A stretch of DNA of 64,000 nucleotides from Rhodothermales bacterium (GCA_951812335.1 OX638293.1:1472731-1536730); one strand, 5' to 3'. Shown: positions 1 through 8,544, numbered from the stretch's first letter. Program-made: numbers and translations. Notes: generated by a model from the letters alone, not told the origin.

Positions 1-2316
1 CTGGGCGTGTTTGCGCTGGTTTTTCATGTGCCTGCGCTGCGTCGTGTCCTTGTTTCCGGCCCGGTGATGCAGATGTTTCGTTCGTCGGGTTTTCTGCCCG
101 CGATTTCCGAAACCGAACGGATGGCCATCGAAGCGGGAGATGTATGGGTGGACGGGGACTTGTTTTCCGGACGGCCCGATTTCGGGAAGTTGCTGAATAT
201 GCCGTACCCCGCCCTGACGGATGAGGAACGCGCATTCATGGAAGGGCCGCTGGAGCGGCTGTGCGCCATGACGGACGATTGGGAGGTACACCGTTGCGGA
301 GACCTTCCCGAAGTCGTGTGGGATGCGCTCAAGGAAGGGCGTTTCTTCGGCATGATCATCCCCCGGGAATACGGCGGTCTGGGTTTTTCGGCGCTCGCCA
401 ACAGTACGGTCGTGATGAAAACGGCGACCCGGTCGTCGCCGCTGTCGATTACGGTCATGGTGCCGAACTCGCTGGGGCCTGCCGAATTGCTTATTCACTA
501 CGGTACGCAGGCCCAGCGCGATTATTACCTCCCGCGTCTTGCCTACGGCGAAGAGATTCCGGCGTTTGCGCTCACTGAACCGGGGGCCGGTTCCGATGCG
601 GGCTCTATTACCTCCGAAGGCGTGGTATTCCGGGCGGACGACGGATCGATCCGGTTACGCCTGAACTGGAAAAAGCGGTACATTACGCTGGCGGGGATAG
701 CGACCATTCTGGGGCTGGCCTTTCGCCTGAAAGACCCGGAAAACCTGCTTGGCAAAGGGACCGACCCAGGTATTACGTGTGCGCTTATTCCGACAGATAC
801 TCCCGGCGTGGAGACCGGCTGGCGGCACGACCCTCTTGGCATCGCATTTATCAACTCGAAGACGGAGGGGCACGATGTCGTTGTGCCGGTGGACGCCATC
901 ATTGGAGGCAAGGAGGGGGCCGGTCGCGGCTGGCGCATGCTCGTAGAGTCGCTGGCTGCGGGACGGGGCGTCTCGCTTCCGGCAATGAGCACCGGCGGGG
1001 CGCAGCTTGCGTGCGATGTGGCCTCGGCGCATGCGGCGGTGCGCAAGCAGTTCGGGTTACCGATCGGACGGTTCGAGGGCATTGAGGAGCCATTGGCCCG
1101 TATCGGAGGGTACACGTATGCTATGGAGGCTATGCGCCGCTATACCTGCGGGGCCATAGACCAGGGGGCGAAGCCCGCTGTCGTGACGGCTATCGCCAAA
1201 TACAACGCGACGGAGATGCAGCGCCGGATCGTGAACGACGCCATGGATATCCTCGGGGGGAACGCGATCTCGTGCGGTCCGCGCAACCTGCTGGCCCATA
1301 TGTACATGGCGGCGCCGATAGGGATTACCGTCGAGGGAGCCAACATTCTCACGCGCACGCTTATGATCTTCGGGCAGGGGGCGATCCGGTGCCATCCGTA
1401 CGCCTATGCGGAAATCGATGCGCTGGGACGGGGCGATCTTGCCGCTTTCGACCGGAATCTGTGGAAACATGTGGGCCATGTGTTCCGCAACGGTTGCCGG
1501 ATGAAGGCGCTCTACGTCACCCGGGGGAGGCTTAGCCGCTCGCCCGTGCGGGGACCGTCGGCGCGCTATGTGCGGAAGCTGAACTGGGCGTCCGCTACGT
1601 TTGCGTTCATGGCGGATCTGGCGATGGGCGTCCTTGGCGGGGACCTCAAGCGCAAGGAGAAACTCACCGGTCGGTTCGCGGACATTTTTTCGTCGCTGTA
1701 TATCGGGACCGCGGTGCTTCGCCGTTTCGAGGCGGACGGGCGCCGCAAGGAGGACGCCCCGTTCATGCACTGGGCCATGCAGCATGCGCTGATCCGCATT
1801 CAGGCCGGTTTCGAGGGGCTTTTCGGGAATCTGCCCCTGCCGCTCGGGACTTCCTGGTTGCTTCGCGGTCCCTGCGCACTCTGGTTTCGGATAAACCGCT
1901 TCGGCGGATATCCTTCCGATCGGCTTGGGCGCAAGGTGGCCCAGGCCCTGCAAACGCCCGGCGAGCAACGGGATCGGTTCACAGCCGGGATATACCGTCC
2001 GGACGAGGAAGACGAGACCGGAAGCCTTGGCAGGCTGGAACGGGCCTTCCGGCTTTCGGTGGAAGCGGAACCGGTGCTGGCCCGGATCCGAAACGCGATG
2101 CGCCAGGGTACGCTGGTGCGCAGCCGTCCGGAACAGGCCCTTGATGCTGCCTGCGATGCCGGCGTCATTTCAACAGAGGAACGCGATCTCGTACAGGAAG
2201 CGGAAACCGCCCGTGCAGCCTACATAGAAGTAGATGCGTTCACGTTCGAGGAGTACGCGGCGATGCGGGGGGGAGATGCTCCCGTCGCATCACCGGGTAG
2301 TGTCGCGCCAGCATAA
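1..2316 (+). CDS. fadE: acyl-CoA dehydrogenase FadE (5' truncated by window edge)
   Basis: First oxidation step of fatty-acid beta-oxidation: FAD-dependent dehydrogenation of acyl-CoA to trans-2-enoyl-CoA. The protein follows E. coli FadE along its length: the N-terminal half has the acyl-CoA dehydrogenase signature (ALTEPGAGSDAG, about residue 190 of the visible part), then WNKRYITLA-like 'WKKRYITLAGIATILGLAF', 'VEGANILTRTLMIFGQGAIRCHPY' in the core, and a DUF1974-like C-terminal half with 'VLGGDLKRKEKLTGRFADI'. Reading is open to the first base (CTG GGC GTG), so the annotated GTG at 7 is probably internal; E. coli FadE has a longer membrane-proximal N-terminus. The extreme C-terminus after EEYAAMRG differs from the second copy of this tail at 3930-3974, which ends with a stop directly after EEYAAMRG. 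Family assignment is very secure. Confidence 0.95.
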   Translation: MGVFALVFHVPALRRVLVSGPVMQMFRSSGFLPAISETERMAIEAGDVWVDGDLFSGRPDFGKLLNMPYPALTDEERAFMEGPLERLCAMTDDWEVHRCGDLPEVVWDALKEGRFFGMIIPREYGGLGFSALANSTVVMKTATRSSPLSITVMVPNSLGPAELLIHYGTQAQRDYYLPRLAYGEEIPAFALTEPGAGSDAGSITSEGVVFRADDGSIRLRLNWKKRYITLAGIATILGLAFRLKDPENLLGKGTDPGITCALIPTDTPGVETGWRHDPLGIAFINSKTEGHDVVVPVDAIIGGKEGAGRGWRMLVESLAAGRGVSLPAMSTGGAQLACDVASAHAAVRKQFGLPIGRFEGIEEPLARIGGYTYAMEAMRRYTCGAIDQGAKPAVVTAIAKYNATEMQRRIVNDAMDILGGNAISCGPRNLLAHMYMAAPIGITVEGANILTRTLMIFGQGAIRCHPYAYAEIDALGRGDLAAFDRNLWKHVGHVFRNGCRMKALYVTRGRLSRSPVRGPSARYVRKLNWASATFAFMADLAMGVLGGDLKRKEKLTGRFADIFSSLYIGTAVLRRFEADGRRKEDAPFMHWAMQHALIRIQAGFEGLFGNLPLPLGTSWLLRGPCALWFRINRFGGYPSDRLGRKVAQALQTPGEQRDRFTAGIYRPDEEDETGSLGRLERAFRLSVEAEPVLARIRNAMRQGTLVRSRPEQALDAACDAGVISTEERDLVQEAETARAAYIEVDAFTFEEYAAMRGGDAPVASPGSVAPA
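2227..2271 (+). repeat. 45-bp direct repeat, left copy (inside fadE 3' end)
   Basis: This stretch of the fadE tail recurs at 3930-3974 with one mismatch (GAG versus GAA in the FEEY codons). The two copies bracket the DUF4143 ATPase cassette. The right copy continues with a TAG stop after AAMRG, so it may keep the original end of fadE while the left copy now reads into about 14 new residues before stopping at 2316. Confidence 0.85.
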
Positions 2317-2387
2317 GCGCGAGCACGAACAGCCAAATGAGGCGCCCGGCCGTGCATTGTTATGAGGCCGTCTGCTGAAGCGCGTAA

Positions 2388-2466
2388 TACCCCTTTTGAG
2401 TAAAAACTATCCTTAAAAGGAGAAAAAATATACCGAAAAGGTATAGAAATTACTCAAAAAGGGATA
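2388..2466. promoter_or_regulatory. array of four operator-like palindromes, ~21-bp phased
   Basis: Four related 15-18 bp sites lie in the AT-rich DNA upstream of the ATPase gene: 2388-2405 (TACCCCTTTTGAGTAAAA, inverted), 2408-2422 (TATCCTTAAAAGGAG), 2429-2445 (TATACCGAAAAGGTATA, a clean palindrome) and 2450-2466 (TTACTCAAAAAGGGATA). Their starts are 20, 21 and 21 bp apart, two helical turns, so all would face one side of the DNA. That is how cooperative binding sites of a repressor or of the downstream ATPase itself would look. The function is inferred; the spacing is seen directly. Confidence 0.6.
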
Positions 2467-2505
2467 AAAGGGTCATTGGAGCCCGGCGAGCTCCGCCTAT
2501 CGACA

Positions 2506-2596
2506 TTCACTTATTCTGCCTGTTGAAACTATCTCATTTTGCCTGTTGAAAATTCCTCATTATGCCTGTTGAAATTCACTTATTTTGCCTGTTAGC
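2506..2596. repeat. four-copy 23-bp tandem repeat (TGCCTGTTGAAA core)
   Basis: The core TGCCTGTT starts at 2517, 2540, 2563 and 2586, exactly 23 bp apart; the first three units continue as GAAA and the last as AGCC. Units read roughly TTCACTTATTNTGCCTGTTGAA. It lies between the phased palindromes and the GTG start of the ATPase gene. There are no spacers, so it is not a CRISPR array. It may be a second regulatory array or a slippage-made satellite. Confidence 0.8.
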
Positions 2597-2667
2597 CTTG
2601 TTGTTTTTTATCTGAAGGGTTATATTTCGTTCTCCTGTATCTCCTTTCATTACCACTGTAAAGACCA

Positions 2668-3903
2668 GTGTATAGGCCAAGAATCGTTGACCGGGAATTG
2701 ACCGAGCGACTTGAGGCTACCGGAGCCGTCGTTATAGAAGGCCCCAAGGCCTGCGGAAAGACGGCCACTGCAAGGAATATAGCGGGGAGCGAAGTATTAC
2801 TGGATGTGGATAAAAATGCCCGTCGAATGGTTGCCGTTAATCCTGCCGCGGTGCTTGAGGGCGCCACACCTCGCCTGCTCGATGAGTGGCAACAGGAGCC
2901 GGACATTTGGAACCATGTTCGTCGCGCAGTAGATGATCGCGGTATTCCCGGACAGTTTATTCTCACTGGTTCCGCCATTCCTGCCGATAGCGTCACTCGT
3001 CATACGGGAGCCGGTCGTCTCACCCGGCTCCGCATGCGTCCACTATCGCTCTTCGAGACCGGTCAATCTTCAGGAGAAATTTCGCTGAAAAAATTATTAG
3101 ACGGGGAGTCTCAGGAGGCTGGTAAATCCGACCTGACGATTCTGTCGCTGACGGATTTGATATGCATTGGGGGTTGGCCGGGTCATCTGGGCAAATCAAT
3201 GAAGCAATCCATGCGAGCGAACCGGGACTATCTCAAAGAGATTCAGCGAGTGGACATTTTACAGGCGAGCGAAAAGAACAGAGATCCTGTCAAGATGGGG
3301 CGTCTCTTGCAATCTCTTGCCCGGAATGTGGCGACGCCAGCGCGTATCTCTACATTGGTTACCGACATTCGCGGAGACGGTACGACCATGCACCGGAATA
3401 CCGCTGCCGAATATCTTAATGTTCTCCAACGACTTATGATTGTGGAGGATCAGGCTGCGTGGATGCCTCACCTGCGATCTTCAACGACACTGCGAACAAC
3501 GCCTGTTCGACATTTTGTTGATCCGTCCCTTGCCGTGGCCGCATTAGGGGCAACACCCGATAAACTTCTGAATGATCTCAACTTTTTCGGCTTTCTCTTC
3601 GAGTCCATGGTCATTCGAGATATGCGTATCTATGCCCAGGCGGCAGATGCCGAGGTATTCCACTATCGAGAGGAATCCGGGTTGGAGGTAGATGCCATTG
3701 TCGAAACGCCCGATGGGTGCTGGGCGGCATTCGAGGTTAAACTTGGAGAGCGTTGGGTAGATGAAGCTATCGAAAACCTGCGCAGAATGGCTGGTCGAAT
3801 GAAAACAAAACCAAAGGCTCTTGCTGTTATCGTTCCCAATGGGTATGGCTATGTGCGAGATGGTGATGTGGGCATTATTCCGGTCGGTGCACTGGGACCG
3901 TAG
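2668..3903 (+). CDS. DUF4143-type AAA ATPase
   Basis: Member of the widespread AAA_14/DUF4143 family of P-loop ATPases, whose cellular role is poorly known. Visible features: 'YRPRIVDRELTERLEATGAVVIEGPKACGKT' (Walker A, residues about 25-32), Walker B-like 'PRLLDEWQ' near 70, sensor-like 'FILTGSA' near 97, and the C-terminal nuclease-like half with 'FLFESMVIRDMRIYA' and 'HYREESGLEVDAIVE...AFEVKLGERWVDEA' (E-V-D...E-V-K pattern). Length 411 is normal for the family. The GTG start is chosen because the family begins a few residues before YRPR. The gene is preceded by phased palindromes and 23-bp repeats, and the whole cassette is framed by a duplicated piece of fadE, which suggests it arrived as a unit. 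Confidence 0.88.
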   Translation: MYRPRIVDRELTERLEATGAVVIEGPKACGKTATARNIAGSEVLLDVDKNARRMVAVNPAAVLEGATPRLLDEWQQEPDIWNHVRRAVDDRGIPGQFILTGSAIPADSVTRHTGAGRLTRLRMRPLSLFETGQSSGEISLKKLLDGESQEAGKSDLTILSLTDLICIGGWPGHLGKSMKQSMRANRDYLKEIQRVDILQASEKNRDPVKMGRLLQSLARNVATPARISTLVTDIRGDGTTMHRNTAAEYLNVLQRLMIVEDQAAWMPHLRSSTTLRTTPVRHFVDPSLAVAALGATPDKLLNDLNFFGFLFESMVIRDMRIYAQAADAEVFHYREESGLEVDAIVETPDGCWAAFEVKLGERWVDEAIENLRRMAGRMKTKPKALAVIVPNGYGYVRDGDVGIIPVGALGP

Positions 3904-3929
3904 AAGCTCGGCGCCGTGACGGCTGCATG

Positions 3930-3974
3930 GAAGTAGATGCGTTCACGTTCGAGGAATACGCGGCGATGCGGGGG
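3930..3974 (+). repeat. 45-bp direct repeat, right copy
   Basis: Near-identical copy of fadE codons at 2227-2271, here followed by TAG. It starts 27 bp after the stop of the DUF4143 ATPase gene. A copy of a gene's 3' end at the far side of an inserted cassette is the footprint expected of integration at, or duplication of, that 3' end. Confidence 0.85.
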
Positions 3975-4109
3975 TAGGGGGTGGGGGGATAAGCTCTGCA
4001 AGTTCCGGCAATTCATTACGCAATTGCGCCGGCGATGCGTTTTCGATTATTGATTCCCAGAGTTGGTATACGAGAGAGGTGTTGGCGCTGGGGATGTCTC
4101 CGCCGTGTC

Positions 4110-4220
4110 CGCTAAACTGTGTAAGCGGGATTATTGTTCGATGGGGACTCTGTCCCCGTAGAGTATGACGAACTGGTTGAGGGCGGCCTTCCAGTCCCGG
4201 ATCGGCCGCTTCCACTTCTT
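4110..4220 (-). mobile_element. IS256-family transposase C-terminal remnant
   Basis: On the minus strand the last ~29 residues of the reading frame (KWKRPIRDWKAALNQFVILY..., from about 4220 down to the stop at 4131) look like the C-terminus of IS256/Mutator-type transposases, which end in a W-x-x-P-I-R-x-W...LNQ pattern. Just beyond the stop is AACTGTGTAAGCGGG (about 4114-4128), compatible with an IS256-type terminal repeat. Only this end survives; the rest of the element is gone. The family call comes from pattern memory and would need a database check. Confidence 0.5.
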
Positions 4221-4511
4221 CGAGGCTTCCGGATCTTCCCGAAAACGAAAGACCCTACGCCCAGTCCCCGCACCTTTCTTCCTGCCATTACATGCTATCT
4301 TTTTCAAATAATAGAGCGCCTTAAAGAAATTGGATTTACCCGCGCCGTTCGCTCCGTACAGGACACCGCCTCGCAGAACTTTCACATCGCTACCGGGAAT
4401 CGGAGCGAGGTGGTTTTCATGGTGGCCGGAGAACCGGTTGCTCGCTACCATTGAGAAGGTCTCTTCCTCGTTGAAGGAGAGAAAATTTTCAATGGAAAAG
4501 GTTACGATCAT
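4131..4511 (-). pseudogene. N-terminal fragment of AAA_15/AbiL-like ATPase, fused to IS256 tail
   Basis: Residues 1-96 match the start of the OLD/RloA-like 'MIVTFSIENFLSFNEEETFSM' ATPases, with Walker A GANGAGKSN at 53-61 and an 'FRFREDPEAS' stretch near 89. Such proteins are normally about 350-450 residues and often belong to phage-defence loci. Here the frame switches after residue ~97 into a transposase-like tail and stops at 126. The Walker B, signature and C-terminal parts are missing, so ATPase function is unlikely. The DNA further along the minus strand (3978-4108) encodes another unexplained fragment (SLVYQLWESIIENASPAQL) and may be more debris. Confidence 0.7.
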
Positions 4512-4613
4512 GATTTTTAGAGCAATTTTTTCTCGAATGGACCTCCATTATGCATAAAAAACAGAATAAAAATGCAATTTTTCGAGATTCTTTCACAAAA
4601 CACTGTACTGCCA

Positions 4614-6017
4614 TCAGGCACTGCATACCTTCCTGGCCGCCTCTTCCCCGGATTTCGCGGCATCGCCGATGGAAACCCCCATGCGGTAATTGCCCGCCAT
4701 AAACCAGCCGGGCCAGGCTGCTTCGAGCCGTTCCATGGCGGCGAGGGTTTGCCCATACCCGATATGGTACTGGGGAACGGCCCGTTTCCATGCGGTATGC
4801 CACCGGAAAACGGGCTCGCCGGAAATATTCAAGAGGCGCCGCAGATCACCCAGTACCAGGTCATGCGCTTCCTTTTCCGGCAGCGAAGCCAGCGCCGGAT
4901 TCCGCATCCCGCCGATCATGGCGGTAAGCAGTACATGGCCCGCCGGTGCTCGCGCGACATCCGATCGAAACGTCGATGAAGCGGAGGATCCGCCCGGAAA
5001 AATGGACGACGCAAACAACGTGCCGAGGATGCGGATACTTCGCTCTACGCTTGGAACCAGCATGCCGAATCCGTCGAGGGGATGGCCCACATGCTCCCGC
5101 CGGAAACCCAGTGCTGTGACGGCAAGCGGGGCATAAACGACGCTGGTCAACGGTTCGAGGGAAGGCCCTTCAGGCAGTGCGATCAGGGCAAGCGCGTGAA
5201 GCGGAGCGGCATATATAACCGCGTCGAAGGTTTCGCTCCATGTGGTTTGTGCATGCCCGGACTTAAGGCGATCTCCGGAAACGATCCAGCGGGCCCCTTG
5301 CCGCTCGATGCGCCGCACGGGAGCGCACAGGCGCAGGCGATCGCCCAGGGCGTCGGAAAGCGCCTCCGGCAATTGCCCAAGGCCTTTCCGGAAAGAAAAC
5401 ATGCCGCCCGCCATCCGGTTTTTCTTGTCCTTGCGTCCTCGAAGCAGCGCCCGGACGATAGACCCCGATTCCTGCTCCATACGCCAGATGCCCGGAAAGG
5501 CATGGCGGATTGCAAGACGTTTCGGATCCCCTCCGTAGACCCCTGCGACAAACGGGTCCATACCATAATCCAGCACCTCGGGCCCGAAACGCCTGCGCGC
5601 AAAATCGGCCACGCTTTCCTCTTCCGTCGAACGAGACCTGGGTATAACAGGCTCGCGAAGCGCCCGCCGTCGGGCACGGGCGGAAAACAAGGAGCTTGTG
5701 ACAAGGTCGGCCGGGGAACCCGGTGCGGCAACCGGCTTGCCGCCGCGTACGATATATCTCTTTCGGGCGGTCTTTGAGGCGGGAAGGAGGTCTATATCCA
5801 GGCCGGCGTCGCGAATGAGCGTGTCAAGGACCGGATTCGCCGTTTGAATGGTGGTAGCTCCGAACTCGACAAGGAATCCCTCTATGCGCTCCGTACCGAT
5901 TACGCCCCCTGCCCGCGCCTGCGCCTCGAACACGACGGGTTCTGCGCCAGCCAGACGCAACCGGAACGCAGCCGTCAGTCCGGCAATCCCTGCTCCTATT
6001 ACCGCCACGCGCATCAT
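4614..6017 (-). CDS. hemY: protoporphyrinogen oxidase (HemY/HemG-type flavoprotein)
   Basis: Oxygen-dependent oxidation of protoporphyrinogen IX or coproporphyrinogen III in haem synthesis. The N-terminus has the FAD-binding Rossmann motif MRVAVIGAGIAGLTAAFRL (residues 2-20) followed by the VFEAQARAGGVIGT stretch of the amine-oxidase superfamily. 'MDPFVAGVYGGDPKRL' near 155 is characteristic of protoporphyrinogen oxidases, and the C-terminus has 'MAGNYRMGVSIGDAAKSGEEAA', the second FAD-contact motif. Length 467 is typical. It is divergent from the small membrane protein at 6174, and a cytochrome c gene is close by, which agrees with a haem context. Confidence 0.9.
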   Translation of the reverse strand: MMRVAVIGAGIAGLTAAFRLRLAGAEPVVFEAQARAGGVIGTERIEGFLVEFGATTIQTANPVLDTLIRDAGLDIDLLPASKTARKRYIVRGGKPVAAPGSPADLVTSSLFSARARRRALREPVIPRSRSTEEESVADFARRRFGPEVLDYGMDPFVAGVYGGDPKRLAIRHAFPGIWRMEQESGSIVRALLRGRKDKKNRMAGGMFSFRKGLGQLPEALSDALGDRLRLCAPVRRIERQGARWIVSGDRLKSGHAQTTWSETFDAVIYAAPLHALALIALPEGPSLEPLTSVVYAPLAVTALGFRREHVGHPLDGFGMLVPSVERSIRILGTLFASSIFPGGSSASSTFRSDVARAPAGHVLLTAMIGGMRNPALASLPEKEAHDLVLGDLRRLLNISGEPVFRWHTAWKRAVPQYHIGYGQTLAAMERLEAAWPGWFMAGNYRMGVSIGDAAKSGEEAARKVCSA

Positions 6018-6173
6018 TCGAGCTTGTCTTGTGTGTTTGTCGCGTCAAAAAATAGTATTTTAAACGATGCCCTGCCCGTATACAGGGCAGAAATGCGGTC
6101 GTATACCTTGCCCACCGCCTCAGGCCGTATCCGCACGGCTACTACGTAAAACGCACCGATTTCCCGTACCGCC

Positions 6174-6620
6174 ATGCTGACGATCAAGAATCTTTTTGTG
6201 CTGTTTCACGTCGTGACCGCCGCCGGATGGTTTGGCGTTGCGCTTCTTCTGGGCCGCATCGCCCGCGCCGCTGCGGTTTCGTCTCCCGGCGACGCCGTGC
6301 GCGAGATAGGAGCCAAGGCCGTAAGCCTCACGGGCATGTTCGCCGTGCTTACGTTCCTGTTCGGGCTTGCCGCGTTTTTGATCGGGGGAGGATTCGGGTC
6401 CTACGGGCCGGAATATCACACGAGCTTGCTGTTCATGCTGGTCCTGGTGGGCATCCAGTTCTTTGTGATACGCCCTGCCTGGGGAACGCTGGCCGCGGAT
6501 GGCGACGAAGAATCCCGGCAAGCGGCTCGCAAGCGGTTCGCCATGAGCATCGGAGCCGGACACCTCATCTGGCTGTTCGTGCTCGTGCTGATGCTGGCTC
6601 GGTACTACCCGGTGATGTGA
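6174..6620 (+). CDS. small four-helix integral membrane protein
   Basis: 148 residues with four predicted membrane spans: about 5-25 (LFVLFHVVTAAGWFGVALLL), 50-72, 82-102 and 125-146. The family is not recognised with certainty; the plan resembles the DUF2269 or CopD/HemJ-like class of small four-helix proteins, some of which hold haem. A conserved-looking His lies in helix 1 (FHVV) and another in helix 4 (GAGHLIW). It is divergent from the protoporphyrinogen oxidase gene, 156 bp away, and convergent with the cytochrome c gene. A haem-related role is only a guess from context. Confidence 0.7.
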   Translation: MLTIKNLFVLFHVVTAAGWFGVALLLGRIARAAAVSSPGDAVREIGAKAVSLTGMFAVLTFLFGLAAFLIGGGFGSYGPEYHTSLLFMLVLVGIQFFVIRPAWGTLAADGDEESRQAARKRFAMSIGAGHLIWLFVLVLMLARYYPVM

Positions 6621-6628
6621 TAGGGGAG

Positions 6629-7255
6629 TTACTCCTCCGCCTCCCTCATCGCCTCCAATTCCTCGACCGTCCAGGGCTCTTCGCGCTCCGCTACGGCTTC
6701 CCGCACCCGCGCTACCGTTTCGGGCGTGATTTCTGTGCCGTCGTTGCCCCATTCCGTCCGGATATAGGTGAGAAGAGACGCCATCTCTTCGTCGTTCAGA
6801 AAGGCTCCCCAGGGCGGCATTGCGCCAGTATACACCATGCTATTCACCTCGATCTCCCCGGTCATTCCGTTCAGGATGATCCGGATGAGCACTTCCTCGC
6901 TGCCCGTTACCCAGTCGGTTCCGGTGAGCGGAGGAAATACGCCCGGCACGCCGCCCCCGTTCATCTGGTGGCATGCCATGCAGCGCGTCAGGTAAATCTC
7001 GGCGCCGTCCTGCGGAGCAGAGATTGGATCGGGATGCTTTTTGCTTTCGGAATATTCCGTCGCCGGGCTTACGGGATTAGACGGCGCCGGGCGATCCATA
7101 AAGACGGCCCCTGAACCGATCAGTCCCACGAGGCCTGCCAGGAACAGGGTTGCGAGTTTTTTGCGCCGGGAAGAGGGGGCGCCGGAGCAATACATGGACT
7201 GCCGGGAGCGGTTTTTGCGTTTCGTCCCTGTAGTATGATCGGTGAGCTGATTCAT
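6629..7255 (-). CDS. membrane-anchored c-type cytochrome
   Basis: Periplasmic electron carrier with one covalently bound haem. A basic N-terminus (SSRRKK) precedes a hydrophobic segment (LATLFLAGLVGLIGSGAVF, about residues 33-51) that acts as an uncleaved anchor or signal peptide. The haem motif CMACH is at about residue 92, followed by 'QMNGGGVPGVFPPLTGTDW', the usual cytochrome c class I continuation; the distal Met ligand is likely in 'MVYTGAMPPWG'. The start at 7255 (MNQLTDHT) is chosen because longer frames run into the neighbouring gene; an ATG at 7195 is also possible. The acidic C-terminal helix (EELEAMREAEE) is unusual. Confidence 0.88.
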   Translation of the reverse strand: MNQLTDHTTGTKRKNRSRQSMYCSGAPSSRRKKLATLFLAGLVGLIGSGAVFMDRPAPSNPVSPATEYSESKKHPDPISAPQDGAEIYLTRCMACHQMNGGGVPGVFPPLTGTDWVTGSEEVLIRIILNGMTGEIEVNSMVYTGAMPPWGAFLNDEEMASLLTYIRTEWGNDGTEITPETVARVREAVAEREEPWTVEELEAMREAEE

Positions 7256-7310
7256 TTTTACGAAGAACTGTTCGGGTTTGTTTAGTATCCAGCGGTATTG
7301 CGCGGGCCAG

Positions 7311-8345
7311 CTATTTGTCGCGGCGTATCGTATAATCGACCAGACCAAGCATGGCGTTCCGTGCTTCTGTCGGGGGCATATCCTCGAGCAGTTTTCGGGC
7401 CGAATCGGCGTGTTCGTACATTTTCCGGCGAGCATAGGCTATGCCACCCCGGCGTTCGGCATAGGCATATATAGCCTGTCTGTCGCGGCGGTTCTTCCTT
7501 TTTTTACGGACAATGTGCAAAATATCGCGTCGTTCTTTGGGGTGAGCTTCCGCCAGCGCGTGAATAAGCGGGAGCGTCATCTTCTTTTCCTGCAGATCGA
7601 TACCGATGGGCTTGCCGATGTCTTTGGCCCCGTAGTCGAAAAGATCGTCCCGAATCTGGAAAGCCAGCCCAAGGTGTTCGCCGGCTTCCTGCATAGTGTG
7701 TAGTACGCTGCGGTCGGCGTCGGCGCTCAGAGCGCCGCATTCCATACAGGCTGCAATGAGAGAAGCCGTTTTGTCCGAGATAATCCGGAAGTAGGTTTTC
7801 TCGTCGATGTCGAGACGGCGGGTCTTTTCGATCTGAAGCAGCTCTCCCTCGCTCATGCGGCGGACCGCATCGGAGAGTGCATGGAGCAGTTCGTAGTCTC
7901 CGTAACGCAGTGACAGCAGCAGCCCGCGGCTGAGCAGGAAATCGCCGAATAGAACGGCGATTTTGTTTTTCCAGAGCGCATTGACGGAGAAGGCGCCTCG
8001 CCGTCGTTCGGCGGTGTCCACCACATCGTCGTGCACCAGTGTGGCGGTATGCATCAATTCGACAAGCGCCGCCGCCCTGTATGTGGTTTCGCTGATGCCT
8101 CCGCACATTTTCGCCGACAGAAGAACGAGCATGGGGCGAATCTCTTTGCCCTTCTGACGCAGCATGTACCGTGTTACCTTGTCGAGCAGGTTGGCGTCGG
8201 AACGTACGGAGTCCCGAAAGTACCGACGGAAGACGCCGAGTTCCTCATCGACTGCAGCGCGAATGTCCCGTAGCGTGCCGGGAATATCCCCGACGGCCGG
8301 CAGCGTATCGGAGCGTTCGGGCAAGAGAGTATCCGTTTCCGGCAT
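7311..8345 (-). CDS. polyprenyl diphosphate synthase (IspB-like)
   Basis: Chain-elongating trans-prenyltransferase that adds isopentenyl diphosphate to allylic diphosphates to make the menaquinone or undecaprenyl-type side chain. Both aspartate-rich motifs are present: FARM LVHDDVVD (about residues 100-107) and SARM QIRDDLFDY (about 233-241), with 'GKEIRPMLVLLSAK' before the first as in octaprenyl/heptaprenyl synthases. The frame is open for 158 more codons upstream, but that part has no family similarity and is rich in Arg and Cys, so the ATG at 8345 (MPETDTLL) is chosen, giving 344 residues, the usual size. It lies in the same direction as the cytochrome c gene, 55 bp apart. Confidence 0.9.
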   Translation of the reverse strand: MPETDTLLPERSDTLPAVGDIPGTLRDIRAAVDEELGVFRRYFRDSVRSDANLLDKVTRYMLRQKGKEIRPMLVLLSAKMCGGISETTYRAAALVELMHTATLVHDDVVDTAERRRGAFSVNALWKNKIAVLFGDFLLSRGLLLSLRYGDYELLHALSDAVRRMSEGELLQIEKTRRLDIDEKTYFRIISDKTASLIAACMECGALSADADRSVLHTMQEAGEHLGLAFQIRDDLFDYGAKDIGKPIGIDLQEKKMTLPLIHALAEAHPKERRDILHIVRKKRKNRRDRQAIYAYAERRGGIAYARRKMYEHADSARKLLEDMPPTEARNAMLGLVDYTIRRDK

Positions 8346-8544
8346 GCAGCGATGAAATGCGAAGAGTTGCTGTGCGCTTATCCTGGACGAAAGGTAGCGT
8401 ATACGTCGGTTTATTGCAGATGGTTGCCTGCTCTGAAGAAAGGGAAAAAGGTTGTTGCGCGGGCAGATGCGTTGCCGGGTCCGCCGCCGCTTCGCACATC
8501 GTATTCCGGAAGACGCAATATCCCGGCGATACCCATGTCGTGCA

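Noticed and set aside
2506-2596. CRISPR array or replication origin from 23-bp repeats
   Set aside because: Only four contiguous units without spacers, no cas, no replication initiator gene and no DnaA-box cluster seen.
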